Origin: an uncultured Prevotellaceae bacterium
GTDB taxonomy: Bacteria > Bacteroidota > Bacteroidia > Bacteroidales > Bacteroidaceae
DNA length: 64,000 nt
Reading direction: 5' to 3'
Assembly: GCA_902779455.1 (NCBI GenBank)
Contig: CACZBS010000005.1
Span: 1-64,000 of the forward strand
In this document: piece by piece, positions 27,714 to 35,256 of the stretch
Layout: every line of letters begins with the position of its first letter
Position numbering within the stretch: position 1 is the stretch's first letter
Notes under the pieces: model-generated
Database searches by the model: none
Seen by the model: the letters and a program-made list of their open reading frames with translations, nothing else
Told to the model about the DNA's origin: nothing
Position numbers and translations under genes: made by a program

Positions 27714-27766
27714 AACAGCCGTTGAGAGAGCGTTAAATAATAACTTGGTATAAATGGATTTAGTCA

Positions 27767-27885
27767 CAGACCCCACCCCCGACCCCTCCCCTTGAAGGGA
27801 GGGGAGCGGCTTCCGCCTTGCCCGACGCATAGGACGGCGCAGCTACTCCCCTCCCTTCAAGGGGAGGGGTTGGGGGTGGGGTCTG
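27767..27885. repeat. GC-rich palindromic repeat, inverted pair (copy 1)
   Basis: Left arm 27767-27806 (CAGACCCCACCCCCGACCCC...) and right arm 27846-27885 are reverse complements with one mismatch over 40 bp. Each arm contains the core CTCCCTTCAAGGGGAGG, which is itself almost palindromic. The same arms occur at 34716-34853 and 60274-60432. Confidence 0.95.
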
Positions 27886-27925
27886 TAACTTTTCTCATTC
27901 GTCCTTACTTACAACTTATTGCTAT

Positions 27926-28591
27926 ATGGACGTTAAGATAGAAGAGTCGTGGAAGCGACATCTCCAAGGGGAGTTCGAAAAGCCCTACTTCCAGCAGCTC
28001 ACGGAGCGCATCCGCCAGGAGTATACGGCCGGCGCGTGCTATCCCCCGGGGCGGCTCATCTTCAATGCCTTCAACCTCTGTCCCTTCGACCGCGTGAAGG
28101 TGGTCATCATCGGACAGGACCCCTACCATGAGCCCGGGCAGGCCCACGGACTGAGCTTCTCCGTGCAGCCCGGCGTGCCCTTCCCCCCGTCGCTGCAGAA
28201 CATCTTCAAGGAGATCGAGCAGGACCTCGGCACACCCGTGCCACAGTCGGGCGACCTCACCCGCTGGGCCCGCCAGGGGGTGCTGCTGCTCAACGCCACG
28301 CTCACCGTCCGCGCCCACATAGCCAACAGCCACGCCACGTTCGGCTGGCAGAACTTCACCGACGCCGCCATCCAGGCCCTGGCAAGCCATCGGCAGCATC
28401 TGGTCTACATGCTCTGGGGCGGCTTCGCCCGCTCCAAGGCGTATATGATCGACAAGCAGAAGAACCTCGTCCTCGAGTCGGTCCATCCCTCGCCCCTCTC
28501 GGCCAACCGCGGCGGCTGGTTCGGCCAGCACCAGTTCTCGCGCTGCAATGACTATCTCATCCAAAACGGAATAGACCCCATCGTATGGTGA
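27926..28591 (+). CDS. ung: Uracil-DNA glycosylase (family 1)
   Basis: Removes uracil from DNA to start base-excision repair. The 221-residue product has the water-activating loop IIGQDPYHEPGQAHGLSFSV, PPSLQNIFKEI, LLLNATLTVR, the LWGGFAR segment and the DNA-intercalation loop HPSPLSANRGG. All catalytic residues of family 1 enzymes are in place. It overlaps the next gene by 7 bp. Confidence 0.97.
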   Translation: MDVKIEESWKRHLQGEFEKPYFQQLTERIRQEYTAGACYPPGRLIFNAFNLCPFDRVKVVIIGQDPYHEPGQAHGLSFSVQPGVPFPPSLQNIFKEIEQDLGTPVPQSGDLTRWARQGVLLLNATLTVRAHIANSHATFGWQNFTDAAIQALASHRQHLVYMLWGGFARSKAYMIDKQKNLVLESVHPSPLSANRGGWFGQHQFSRCNDYLIQNGIDPIVW

Positions 28592-29280
28592 AAGCCCTAC
28601 CGCCCATCCTGCAGGTTGGCGACATTCTCATCTCGTCGGACCTGCTGACCGAGGAGTTCTGCTGCGACCTCGACGCCTGCCACGGTGCCTGCTGCATCGA
28701 GGGCGAGGCCGGCGCACCCGTCACCCTCGACGAGATCATGGAGATCGAGAACTGCCTCGACGACGTATGGCCCGACCTCTCGGCCTCCGCCCAGAGCGTC
28801 ATCGACCGTCAGGGCGTCGCCTACACCGACCAGGAAGGCGACCTCGTGACGAGCATCGTCGGCGGCAAGGACTGCGTCTTCACCTGCTACGGCGACATCG
28901 ACCTCGGCAAGGGGCATATAGTCAACAATTGTTGTCTCTGCGCCCTTGAACGCGCAGCCACCTCTCAATCCTCCATTCACAATTCTCAACGTGAACGCGC
29001 AGCCACCTCTCACCTCTCACTTCTCACTTCTCACTTCACCAAGCCCATCAGCTGCGCCCTCTATCCCATCCGCGAGAAGACCTTCTCCGACGGCACCGCC
29101 GCACTGAACTACCACCAGTGGGACATCTGCCGCTGCGGACGCGAACTGGGCCGACGCCTCCACCTGCCCGTCTACCGCTTCCTCGCCGGTCCCCTGCGCC
29201 GCCGCTTCGGCGACGCGTGGTACGACGAGCTCTGCGCCGTCGCCGACGAGCTCCGCCGGCAAGGCTACCTGCAGGCCTGA
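28585..29280 (+). CDS. DUF3109-type cysteine-rich protein carrying a repeat insertion
   Basis: A 231-residue protein resembling the DUF3109 group, related in style to YkgJ-type zinc/iron-cluster proteins. Its function is unknown. Conserved cysteine motifs are CCDLDACHGACCIEG (about 29-43), DCVFTCYGD, NNCCLCALE and KPISCALYPIR..YHQWDICRCG. Between CALE (about 121) and KPISC (about 152), about 30 residues (ERAATSQSSIHNSQ..) are encoded by two copies of GAACGCGCAGCCACCTCTCA and CTTCTCA-type heptads. Remembered relatives have a much shorter link there. The frame is intact and the cysteines remain. It overlaps ung. Confidence 0.82.
   Translation: MVKALPPILQVGDILISSDLLTEEFCCDLDACHGACCIEGEAGAPVTLDEIMEIENCLDDVWPDLSASAQSVIDRQGVAYTDQEGDLVTSIVGGKDCVFTCYGDIDLGKGHIVNNCCLCALERAATSQSSIHNSQRERAATSHLSLLTSHFTKPISCALYPIREKTFSDGTAALNYHQWDICRCGRELGRRLHLPVYRFLAGPLRRRFGDAWYDELCAVADELRRQGYLQA
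28948..29039 (-). repeat. Heptad-repeat element in frame inside the DUF3109-type gene
   Basis: Read on the minus strand it is heptads GTGAGAA, GTGAGAA, GTGAGAG, GTGAGAG ending in GTGGCTGCGCGTTC, then ATTGAGA, ATTGTGA, ATGGAGG, ATTGAGA ending again in GTGGCTGCGCGTTC. This heptads-plus-GC-cap layout is the same as in the 46-bp array. Confidence 0.85.
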
Positions 29281-29417
29281 CCCCCCGAAAAACGCACCTC
29301 GGCCGAAAATCCGGAAATCAGGAGGCTTGTATTTCGATGGAATCGCGGTTTTTTGCGTCCGCCATCGTCGTTTTTTGCGTTTTGACCCCCTTTTTCCCCT
29401 TTTTCTTGAAAAAGCAT

Positions 29418-29501
29418 AAAGATTCAGCATAATTGCAAATGCGCGATTGTGCAAAGCTTTTGTCGAATTGTGCAAAGTCGATGCGCGATTATGCAAAGCC
29501 A
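29418..29501 (+). promoter_or_regulatory. 21-bp repeat array upstream of the Cys-rich protein gene
   Basis: Units at 29439, 29460 and 29481 (ATGCGCGATTGTGCAAAG, TCGAATTGTGCAAAGTCG, ATGCGCGATTATGCAAAG), with a degenerate unit before them. The last unit ends 17 bp before the -7 box. The array at 35134-35196 has the same units and spacing. Confidence 0.88.
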
Positions 29502-29518
29502 GTTTCGAATATTTTTCT

Positions 29519-29526
29519 TAACTTTG
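29519..29526 (+). promoter_or_regulatory. -7 promoter box of the Cys-rich protein gene
   Basis: TAACTTTG, 38 bp before the ATG at 29565, directly downstream of the repeat array and GTTTCGA. Confidence 0.7.
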
Positions 29527-29564
29527 TAGCGGCAAATGACAACTAATAACATTAATAAACTATT

Positions 29565-32500
29565 ATGGAAAAAAACTTATTCAGAACCATCAAACGGACA
29601 ATGCTCTTTCTGTTCCTCTCGCTGTTGCCGCTGAGCGCGCACGCCTTCTGGGACTGGGAGTGGACCGACACCTGGGGCGAAGCCCACGCCTGGTGCGAAG
29701 AGTGCGGCGGCGACTACGTCATCTATGCCGAAAGCACCTCCGAGGCCGAGGCTGCTGCCGAAGACCTCTTCTGCCCGGACTGCGGCAGCTGCTCGGAAGA
29801 CGTCAATGCCGACTGCTACCGCGCGCACCACTGCCAGTACTGTGGCGGATGCATCGAAAACGGCGAGTATCACGACGGCATCTACAACCTCGTCGACGAA
29901 TACGTCTGCTACGACTGCGCCGACGAGCTCGCCGATGCCGGTCAGATTCCTGCCTGCGCCTATTGCCACGAGCTGTTCGGCGAGGGCGCCGTAGCGTGCG
30001 ACTGCGAATACTCGATGGCGGAGCAGCACTGCATGGACTGCAGCGAACTGCAGTGCGACGTGTGCGGCATATGCATGGTCATCGGCGGTGAAGAGTCGGA
30101 TGCCGCAGGGGGCGATGCCTGCGTGGAACACGCCATCTGTTCGGCCTGCATGGAGAATGCGGCAGCCGAAGACCAAGTCCACTGCCGCGAGTGCTTCAAG
30201 TGCGACGAGGACATCTGCTCGGAGTGCGGCCTCTGCGAGAGCTGTGCTTCCTACGAGGAGCACTGCCCGGAATGCGGCTACTGCTTCGGCGACGAGGTGC
30301 AGTGGTGTGCCGACGGCGGCGAGCACTGCATCCACTGCTGCGACGAAAACGACTGGAAGTGCCAGGAATGCGGCCGGTGCACCGAAGGCGTAGGCGTCGA
30401 AATCTGCTCCGACTGCGAGCTCTGCGAGGAGTGTTGCCGCAGCCACAGCGAGTCGGAAGGCTGCGAGCACGGCTACTGCATCGCCTCGGCTGAGTATGAA
30501 GACCACCTCTGCCCCGAGTGCGGCACGTGTCCGCAGGATGATGAGTGTGAATACTGCGGCCTCTGCCTGAACTGCCAGGCCGACTATCACTGCGAGCACG
30601 AGCTCTGCCCCGACGGGTCCGACTGGGACGACCACGTCTGCCCCGACTGCGGCGAATGCTTCGACGAGAGCGAGCTCTGCGAATACTGCGGCCTCTGCGA
30701 GGACTGCCGCGAGCACTGCGAGCACGATGTCTGCCCCGCGAACGACGATGCCGACGGCCACTTCATCTGCGACCAGTGCGGCGACTGCTACGAAGCCGTG
30801 GACCGCTGCGACATCTGCGAGCTCTGCCTCGACTGCTGCGCCGACAATACATCGAGCATGGGCTGCGACCACGACCTCTGCATCGAGAGCGACGACTTTG
30901 CCGAACACTGGTGCTACGAGGACGACCAGTGCCTCGAGCTCTGCCAGCACGATGCCGACTGCGCACACACCAACGTCGGCACCGCGTGGCGCATCGACGG
31001 CAACGCCCACTGGCTCGTCTGCGAAGACTGCGGCATAGCCCTGAACAAGGCCATCCACTCGGAAGGCGAGCCCACCACTCTGACCGCGCCCAACGCCGCC
31101 ACCCATACCAACGGCACGGCCCAGGTGAACTGCGCCGTCTGCAACTACAAGATGGGCATCGTCGCCATCTCCTACGTCGAGGCACCCGCCGACGGCAGCC
31201 CCTACATCATCACGCAGCCCACCGACTACACGGGCAAGACCAACACCAGCCGATACATCGAAGGCGGTGAGCGCTATGCCACATTCAAGGTGAAGGCCGG
31301 CGGCGAAGGCCTGACATACCAATGGTACGAGCAGTACGGCTCAAATGCGCCCAATGAGCTTTTCGACTTCCAGACAACAGAGGGGGCAGAGACACCGACT
31401 CTGAAAGTGTATGTCTATCACGACGACTGCGAGAAGCTGAACTATCACAAATATTATTGTGTCGTGAGCAACGCTAAGGGCAGTGTCACCACCAATACCG
31501 TCTATGCCAATGCTCAGCATGTATTCGGTCACTACGTGGAAAAGGACAGCGAGACGCATGAGAACCGTTGCTACGGCTGTGGCAATGCCGTGAAGAGCGT
31601 CTCCAAGCACCGCTTCGCGGAGTGGACGCTCGTCCGCCCGGCCACCTCGACCGACACCGGCCTGCGCGAGCAGCAGTGCATGGACTGCTCGTACAAGAAC
31701 ACCGAGGTCATCCCGAAGGTGGAGCCCAACCACGTCCACTCGTTCGACATCGCGAAGTACAGCGTCACGCAGCACTGGTTCGTCTGCAAGTGCGGCATCG
31801 CCGGCCCCGACGAGCGTGCCGACCACGTCTTCGACCAGACCGAGGTCGTCACCCCGGCCACCGAGACGAAGAAGGGCGAGAACAAGCTCATCTGCTCCGC
31901 CTGCGGCTACTTCAAGACCGTGAAGTCCGACAAGCTGCCGCACGAGCACGACTGGTACGCATGGGACGAAATAAAGGAATTGGGAGCCAATGGCTGGTAT
32001 ATAAAAGACGCGAAGAAGGGCGGATGGGGTCCTGCGTCGCACACAGTCAGTTGTAAGGTCTGCGGCGAGAGGAAGACCGAGGACCATGTATGGCCGATGT
32101 GGGAATGCACGAGGGCTGCCAAGATTCAGGGCACCGATACCATCGCCGGAAAGATTGTGCGCTATTGCGATGAGTGCGGCTACAAGCAAACCAAGCTCTT
32201 CCCCTACGGCACCTGGCCTATCATGATAGAAGGCGGCACAGCCAGCGAGGACTACGCTGCAGCAGGCACACAAATCATCATCAAGTTCAACCCGAAAGCA
32301 GCCAGGGCGATGGACACGTATCACAACGGCAAGCCTGTCAAGTTCAAACAATGGTATGACTGTACAGGTTGGTGGGGCGATACAAACGTACCCTGGGGCA
32401 ATGACGACATCGATTTGCCTCGCATAGCATTCCAGCGCCCAACAAGTAGCACAACGCAATTCAGAATGCCCGACGGCCCTGCCATCATCTTTGCCGACAC

Positions 32501-34523
32501 AGAAGAGTGCACGCACACTGGCAACACGAAGCAGACCGATCGCGTGGAGCCCACCTGCACCAGCAGCGGCCACGAGCCGCACACGCTCTGCGCTGATTGC
32601 GAAACCGTACTGGCGGAAGGCGCTCGCATCCCCGCCCTCGGCCACGACCTGCCCGACACGCCCATCGCAGGCACCGAAGTCGTGGAGTACTGCACGATAT
32701 ATTATGGAAGTGGATTCTATAATTATCCCAACGAAGCAAAACATGGTTACACGGGAGAATTCATTTGTAATCGCTGCGGCGAGACCGTCAAGAGTGAGAA
32801 GACGCCCCTCCGCCATGGCTTGCACGACAAGAACAAGATATATACGCCTAATCCTGGAAAAGTATGGCCTGATTACCAGAAATGGGTAGATGCTACGAAT
32901 CCCCCCACCTGCACCCGAGCCGGCTACGACGACGACCTCTATTGCAAGTATTGCAACAAGCTTGTCCAGAAGGGCGAGCGCGAAGAAGCCTATGGGCATG
33001 AATGGGGCGACTGGGAAGTGGTGCGTGAGGCCACGACGAGGGTGAAGGGCATGGAGCAGCGTGTCTGCGAGCGTGACGAGACACACATCGAGACCCGCCT
33101 CACCGACTACAGCGGCCCCGACTACAGGCTGAAGCCCGACAAGACCAGGCTCCGCTTCGAGTGGACCTATGGCGACCCCGTCCCCTCGCAGACCATCACC
33201 TTCAAGTCGGTAGGCAGAAACGAAATCCAGGCCCTCACCTATGCCCTTGAGGAAAACGGCCTGATGGACGTGAGCTTCGACGGCCTGACACTTACCGCTA
33301 CGCCGAAGGATATCGTGGAAGACTATGAATGCCACCTGACGTTTGACCTCAGAGCGACTGACGCAAATGGTGAGACCATCTACCTCCCCGCACCCGAAAT
33401 GACGCTGACCTGTAAAGTCAAGAAGACGCCCGCGAAGTACACGCTGACTGTGATTGACGGCGTAGCCACGACCGGCACCATTGTCAGAAACACCTACGTG
33501 CCCGACGCGAACACGAGCAGCAAGCTGCAAGTGCGTGGCGGCGTGACCATCCGGCTGGAGCCCGAAGACGAGTGGCGGAAGGACTTCCTGCGCTGGGAGG
33601 TGGTCGAAGATGCCAGCAACCTGTTGCGCGACTACTATGATGTTGAGCAAGCTGGCGGATGGGGCTCGTCGTCCAGCCCGACATACGGTAACCGCACGAC
33701 ATACATGTCGGCCAACAACGTCACCGTGCGCGCCGTCTACAAGAAGAACACGGCCGAGATGTCGTTCAGCCAGACGGCGGTGACGGCCTCCTCGAACACT
33801 CCGTTCGTGCAACCCACCCTGCGCAAGAGCCACAGCAGCATGAAGGTCACCTACAGCAGCTCCGACGAGTCGGTGGCCACGGTCGATGCCCAGACAGGCG
33901 CCGTGACGTTCCGCTGGTTCGGCACCACGACGATTACCGCCACGTCGGCCGAAACGGCCCACTACACCTCGGCCACGGCCAGCTACACGCTGACGCTGCC
34001 CATGACGCTCAACTGGGTGGAGGTGAACGGTGTCTACTTCGCGCTCAACTCTAGCAACAAAACCGCCCTAGTCATGGCACGGCCGGTCGGGAAGTATGCA
34101 GGCACGATCATGATTCCAGCCACCGTCAGCTATGGCCGCACCAAGTACAACGTGTCGGCCTTCCTGACACAGGCCTGCGCCGATTGCACCGGCCTGCGCA
34201 AGGTCATCCTGCGCAGCGCCGCGGTGACCGGTTCGCAAGATGCCTTCGCTGGCTGCCCCGCCGACATGCGCCTCTATGTGCCCTACGGCACGAAGGCTCA
34301 GGTGGAGGGCAAGGCTTATAGCCAGGCCTTCGAGAAGGTCATCGAGATGGGCGACGCCAACGTCGACGACGCCGTCAGCGTCAGCGATGTGGGCGTGATG
34401 CGCGACCACATCCTCGGCACGCGTCCCGCCGGCTTCGACGAGACGGCCGCCGACGTCAACTTCGACGGCAGCGTCACCATCACCGACATAGGCCGCGTCA
34501 TCGCCACGCTCTTGGGTCAGTAG
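29565..34523 (+). CDS. Giant secreted cysteine-rich (CxxC) protein with Big2, LRR and dockerin-like modules
   Basis: A 1652-residue exported protein; I know no named family for the whole. A signal peptide (LFLFLSLLPLSAHA) is followed by a region to about residue 490 with about 81 cysteines, mostly as CxxC or CxxCGxC knuckles (CPDCGSC, CEYCGLC, CPECGYC), strongly acidic and with CEH motifs. Next comes an Ig-like part (about 520-660), then H..W..CKCG / CxxCG modules (670-1180) like the GH-W repeats of many surface proteins. A Big2-type domain follows (VTYSSSDESVATVDAQTG), then a BspA-like LRR piece (DCTGLRKVILRSAAV) and a dockerin-like tail with two Ca-binding loops (DANVDDAVSVSD, DVNFDGSVTITD). 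Zinc or other metal binding is a guess. Its promoter carries a repeat array shared with the next gene. Confidence 0.85.
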   Translation: MEKNLFRTIKRTMLFLFLSLLPLSAHAFWDWEWTDTWGEAHAWCEECGGDYVIYAESTSEAEAAAEDLFCPDCGSCSEDVNADCYRAHHCQYCGGCIENGEYHDGIYNLVDEYVCYDCADELADAGQIPACAYCHELFGEGAVACDCEYSMAEQHCMDCSELQCDVCGICMVIGGEESDAAGGDACVEHAICSACMENAAAEDQVHCRECFKCDEDICSECGLCESCASYEEHCPECGYCFGDEVQWCADGGEHCIHCCDENDWKCQECGRCTEGVGVEICSDCELCEECCRSHSESEGCEHGYCIASAEYEDHLCPECGTCPQDDECEYCGLCLNCQADYHCEHELCPDGSDWDDHVCPDCGECFDESELCEYCGLCEDCREHCEHDVCPANDDADGHFICDQCGDCYEAVDRCDICELCLDCCADNTSSMGCDHDLCIESDDFAEHWCYEDDQCLELCQHDADCAHTNVGTAWRIDGNAHWLVCEDCGIALNKAIHSEGEPTTLTAPNAATHTNGTAQVNCAVCNYKMGIVAISYVEAPADGSPYIITQPTDYTGKTNTSRYIEGGERYATFKVKAGGEGLTYQWYEQYGSNAPNELFDFQTTEGAETPTLKVYVYHDDCEKLNYHKYYCVVSNAKGSVTTNTVYANAQHVFGHYVEKDSETHENRCYGCGNAVKSVSKHRFAEWTLVRPATSTDTGLREQQCMDCSYKNTEVIPKVEPNHVHSFDIAKYSVTQHWFVCKCGIAGPDERADHVFDQTEVVTPATETKKGENKLICSACGYFKTVKSDKLPHEHDWYAWDEIKELGANGWYIKDAKKGGWGPASHTVSCKVCGERKTEDHVWPMWECTRAAKIQGTDTIAGKIVRYCDECGYKQTKLFPYGTWPIMIEGGTASEDYAAAGTQIIIKFNPKAARAMDTYHNGKPVKFKQWYDCTGWWGDTNVPWGNDDIDLPRIAFQRPTSSTTQFRMPDGPAIIFADTEECTHTGNTKQTDRVEPTCTSSGHEPHTLCADCETVLAEGARIPALGHDLPDTPIAGTEVVEYCTIYYGSGFYNYPNEAKHGYTGEFICNRCGETVKSEKTPLRHGLHDKNKIYTPNPGKVWPDYQKWVDATNPPTCTRAGYDDDLYCKYCNKLVQKGEREEAYGHEWGDWEVVREATTRVKGMEQRVCERDETHIETRLTDYSGPDYRLKPDKTRLRFEWTYGDPVPSQTITFKSVGRNEIQALTYALEENGLMDVSFDGLTLTATPKDIVEDYECHLTFDLRATDANGETIYLPAPEMTLTCKVKKTPAKYTLTVIDGVATTGTIVRNTYVPDANTSSKLQVRGGVTIRLEPEDEWRKDFLRWEVVEDASNLLRDYYDVEQAGGWGSSSSPTYGNRTTYMSANNVTVRAVYKKNTAEMSFSQTAVTASSNTPFVQPTLRKSHSSMKVTYSSSDESVATVDAQTGAVTFRWFGTTTITATSAETAHYTSATASYTLTLPMTLNWVEVNGVYFALNSSNKTALVMARPVGKYAGTIMIPATVSYGRTKYNVSAFLTQACADCTGLRKVILRSAAVTGSQDAFAGCPADMRLYVPYGTKAQVEGKAYSQAFEKVIEMGDANVDDAVSVSDVGVMRDHILGTRPAGFDETAADVNFDGSVTITDIGRVIATLLGQ

Positions 34524-34548
34524 GCCCCTCTCTCTGCCCGGAAAACTT

Positions 34549-34631
34549 ACGGCACGCCGTGACGGCATGACGTCACGGCGTGCTTTCATGACGTCACGTC
34601 GTGACGCCATGCCGTCACGACGTGACGAGAG
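34549..34631. repeat. 21-bp tandem palindrome array, second locus
   Basis: Units at 34567, 34588 and 34609 (plus a partial one from about 34549), each with a CGTCACGnCGTG dyad. The final unit is identical to the final unit at 16264-16284, including the following AG. Confidence 0.92.
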
Positions 34632-34685
34632 ATTCCTGGGGCGGCGAATGAAGCGCAAAGCCTGACCTTACTCCCCTCCTTATTG

Positions 34686-34886
34686 TCCTCTGTTGTGGCG
34701 GGCAGTGCGCAGCCGCTCCCCTCCCTTCAAGGGGAGGGGTTGGGGGTGGGGTCTCTGACTCTTTCTGCGTAAAAGGATATTTTCTGCGTATATTTTCTGC
34801 GTAAAAGGATATACAGACCCCACCCCCAACCCCTCCCCTTGAAGGGAGGGGAGCGGCTGCGCACTGTCCGCAACGACAGAGGACCG
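34686..34886. repeat. GC-rich palindromic repeat, inverted pair with extended arms (copy 2)
   Basis: Arms of about 70 bp (34686-34756 and 34814-34886). Each holds the CCCCTCCCTTCAAGGGGAGG core and GGGGTTGGGGGTGGGGTCT, plus flanking GCAGTGCGCAGCCG and TCCTCTGT. The loop contains three TTTCTGCGTA repeats. Confidence 0.93.
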
Positions 34887-35133
34887 ATTATAATAGAATA
34901 TTCAAGTTTCGCTTGTACTAATTATCTGATAATGAGTGTCACTTCGTGACAGAAATCTAGCAAATCTTTTCAAATCTTCCAAAGCAGATTTGTTTGAAAT
35001 CAAGGCTTTCGCATGCTTGCGAAAGTTGAAGAACATTATTAAAATTAGTGGACCAAATTATGATGATTATTTAAATTCGTTTCCAATAAAAAACAAGTGA
35101 TGCCTTGGCCCGGAGCGCGTTAAAAATCATTAA
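34887..35133. other. AT-rich intergenic segment with small hairpins
   Basis: No gene seen. Short palindromes occur (TGTCACTTCGTGACA near 34940; CTTTCGCATGCTTGCGAAAG near 35007). Composition is much more AT-rich than its surroundings. Confidence 0.45.
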
Positions 35134-35196
35134 ATGCGCGATTGTGCAAAGTCGATGCGCGATTGTGCAAAGTCGATGCGCGATTATGTAAAGCCT
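35134..35196 (+). promoter_or_regulatory. 21-bp repeat array upstream of the LRR-dockerin gene
   Basis: Three units at 35134, 35155 and 35176 (ATGCGCGATTGTGCAAAG twice, ATGCGCGATTATGTAAAG once), then GTTTCGA. The array ends 17 bp before TAACTTTG, exactly as at 29439-29501. Confidence 0.9.
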
Positions 35197-35213
35197 GTTT
35201 CGAGAAAAATGCT

Positions 35214-35221
35214 TAACTTTG
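35214..35221 (+). promoter_or_regulatory. -7 promoter box of the LRR-dockerin gene
   Basis: TAACTTTGCCCCC, 35 bp before the ATG at 35257. Confidence 0.7.
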
Positions 35222-35256
35222 CCCCCGAGAAATCATCTATTCATAATCAAATAACG

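Noticed and set aside
28585-29280. DUF3109-type gene as a pseudogene
   Set aside because: The insertion keeps the frame and all conserved cysteines remain.
29577-33962. Long frames antisense to the Cys-rich protein gene
   Set aside because: Ala/Val-rich shadows of a strongly biased coding strand; no signal peptide or domain.
34887-35133. Phage or plasmid attachment site in the AT-rich gap
   Set aside because: No integrase, no tRNA and no direct repeat pair; only small hairpins are visible.
35134-35256. Upstream extension of the LRR-dockerin protein (MRDCAKS repeats)
   Set aside because: It is the translated 21-bp repeat array and lies upstream of the promoter; the signal peptide begins at 35257.
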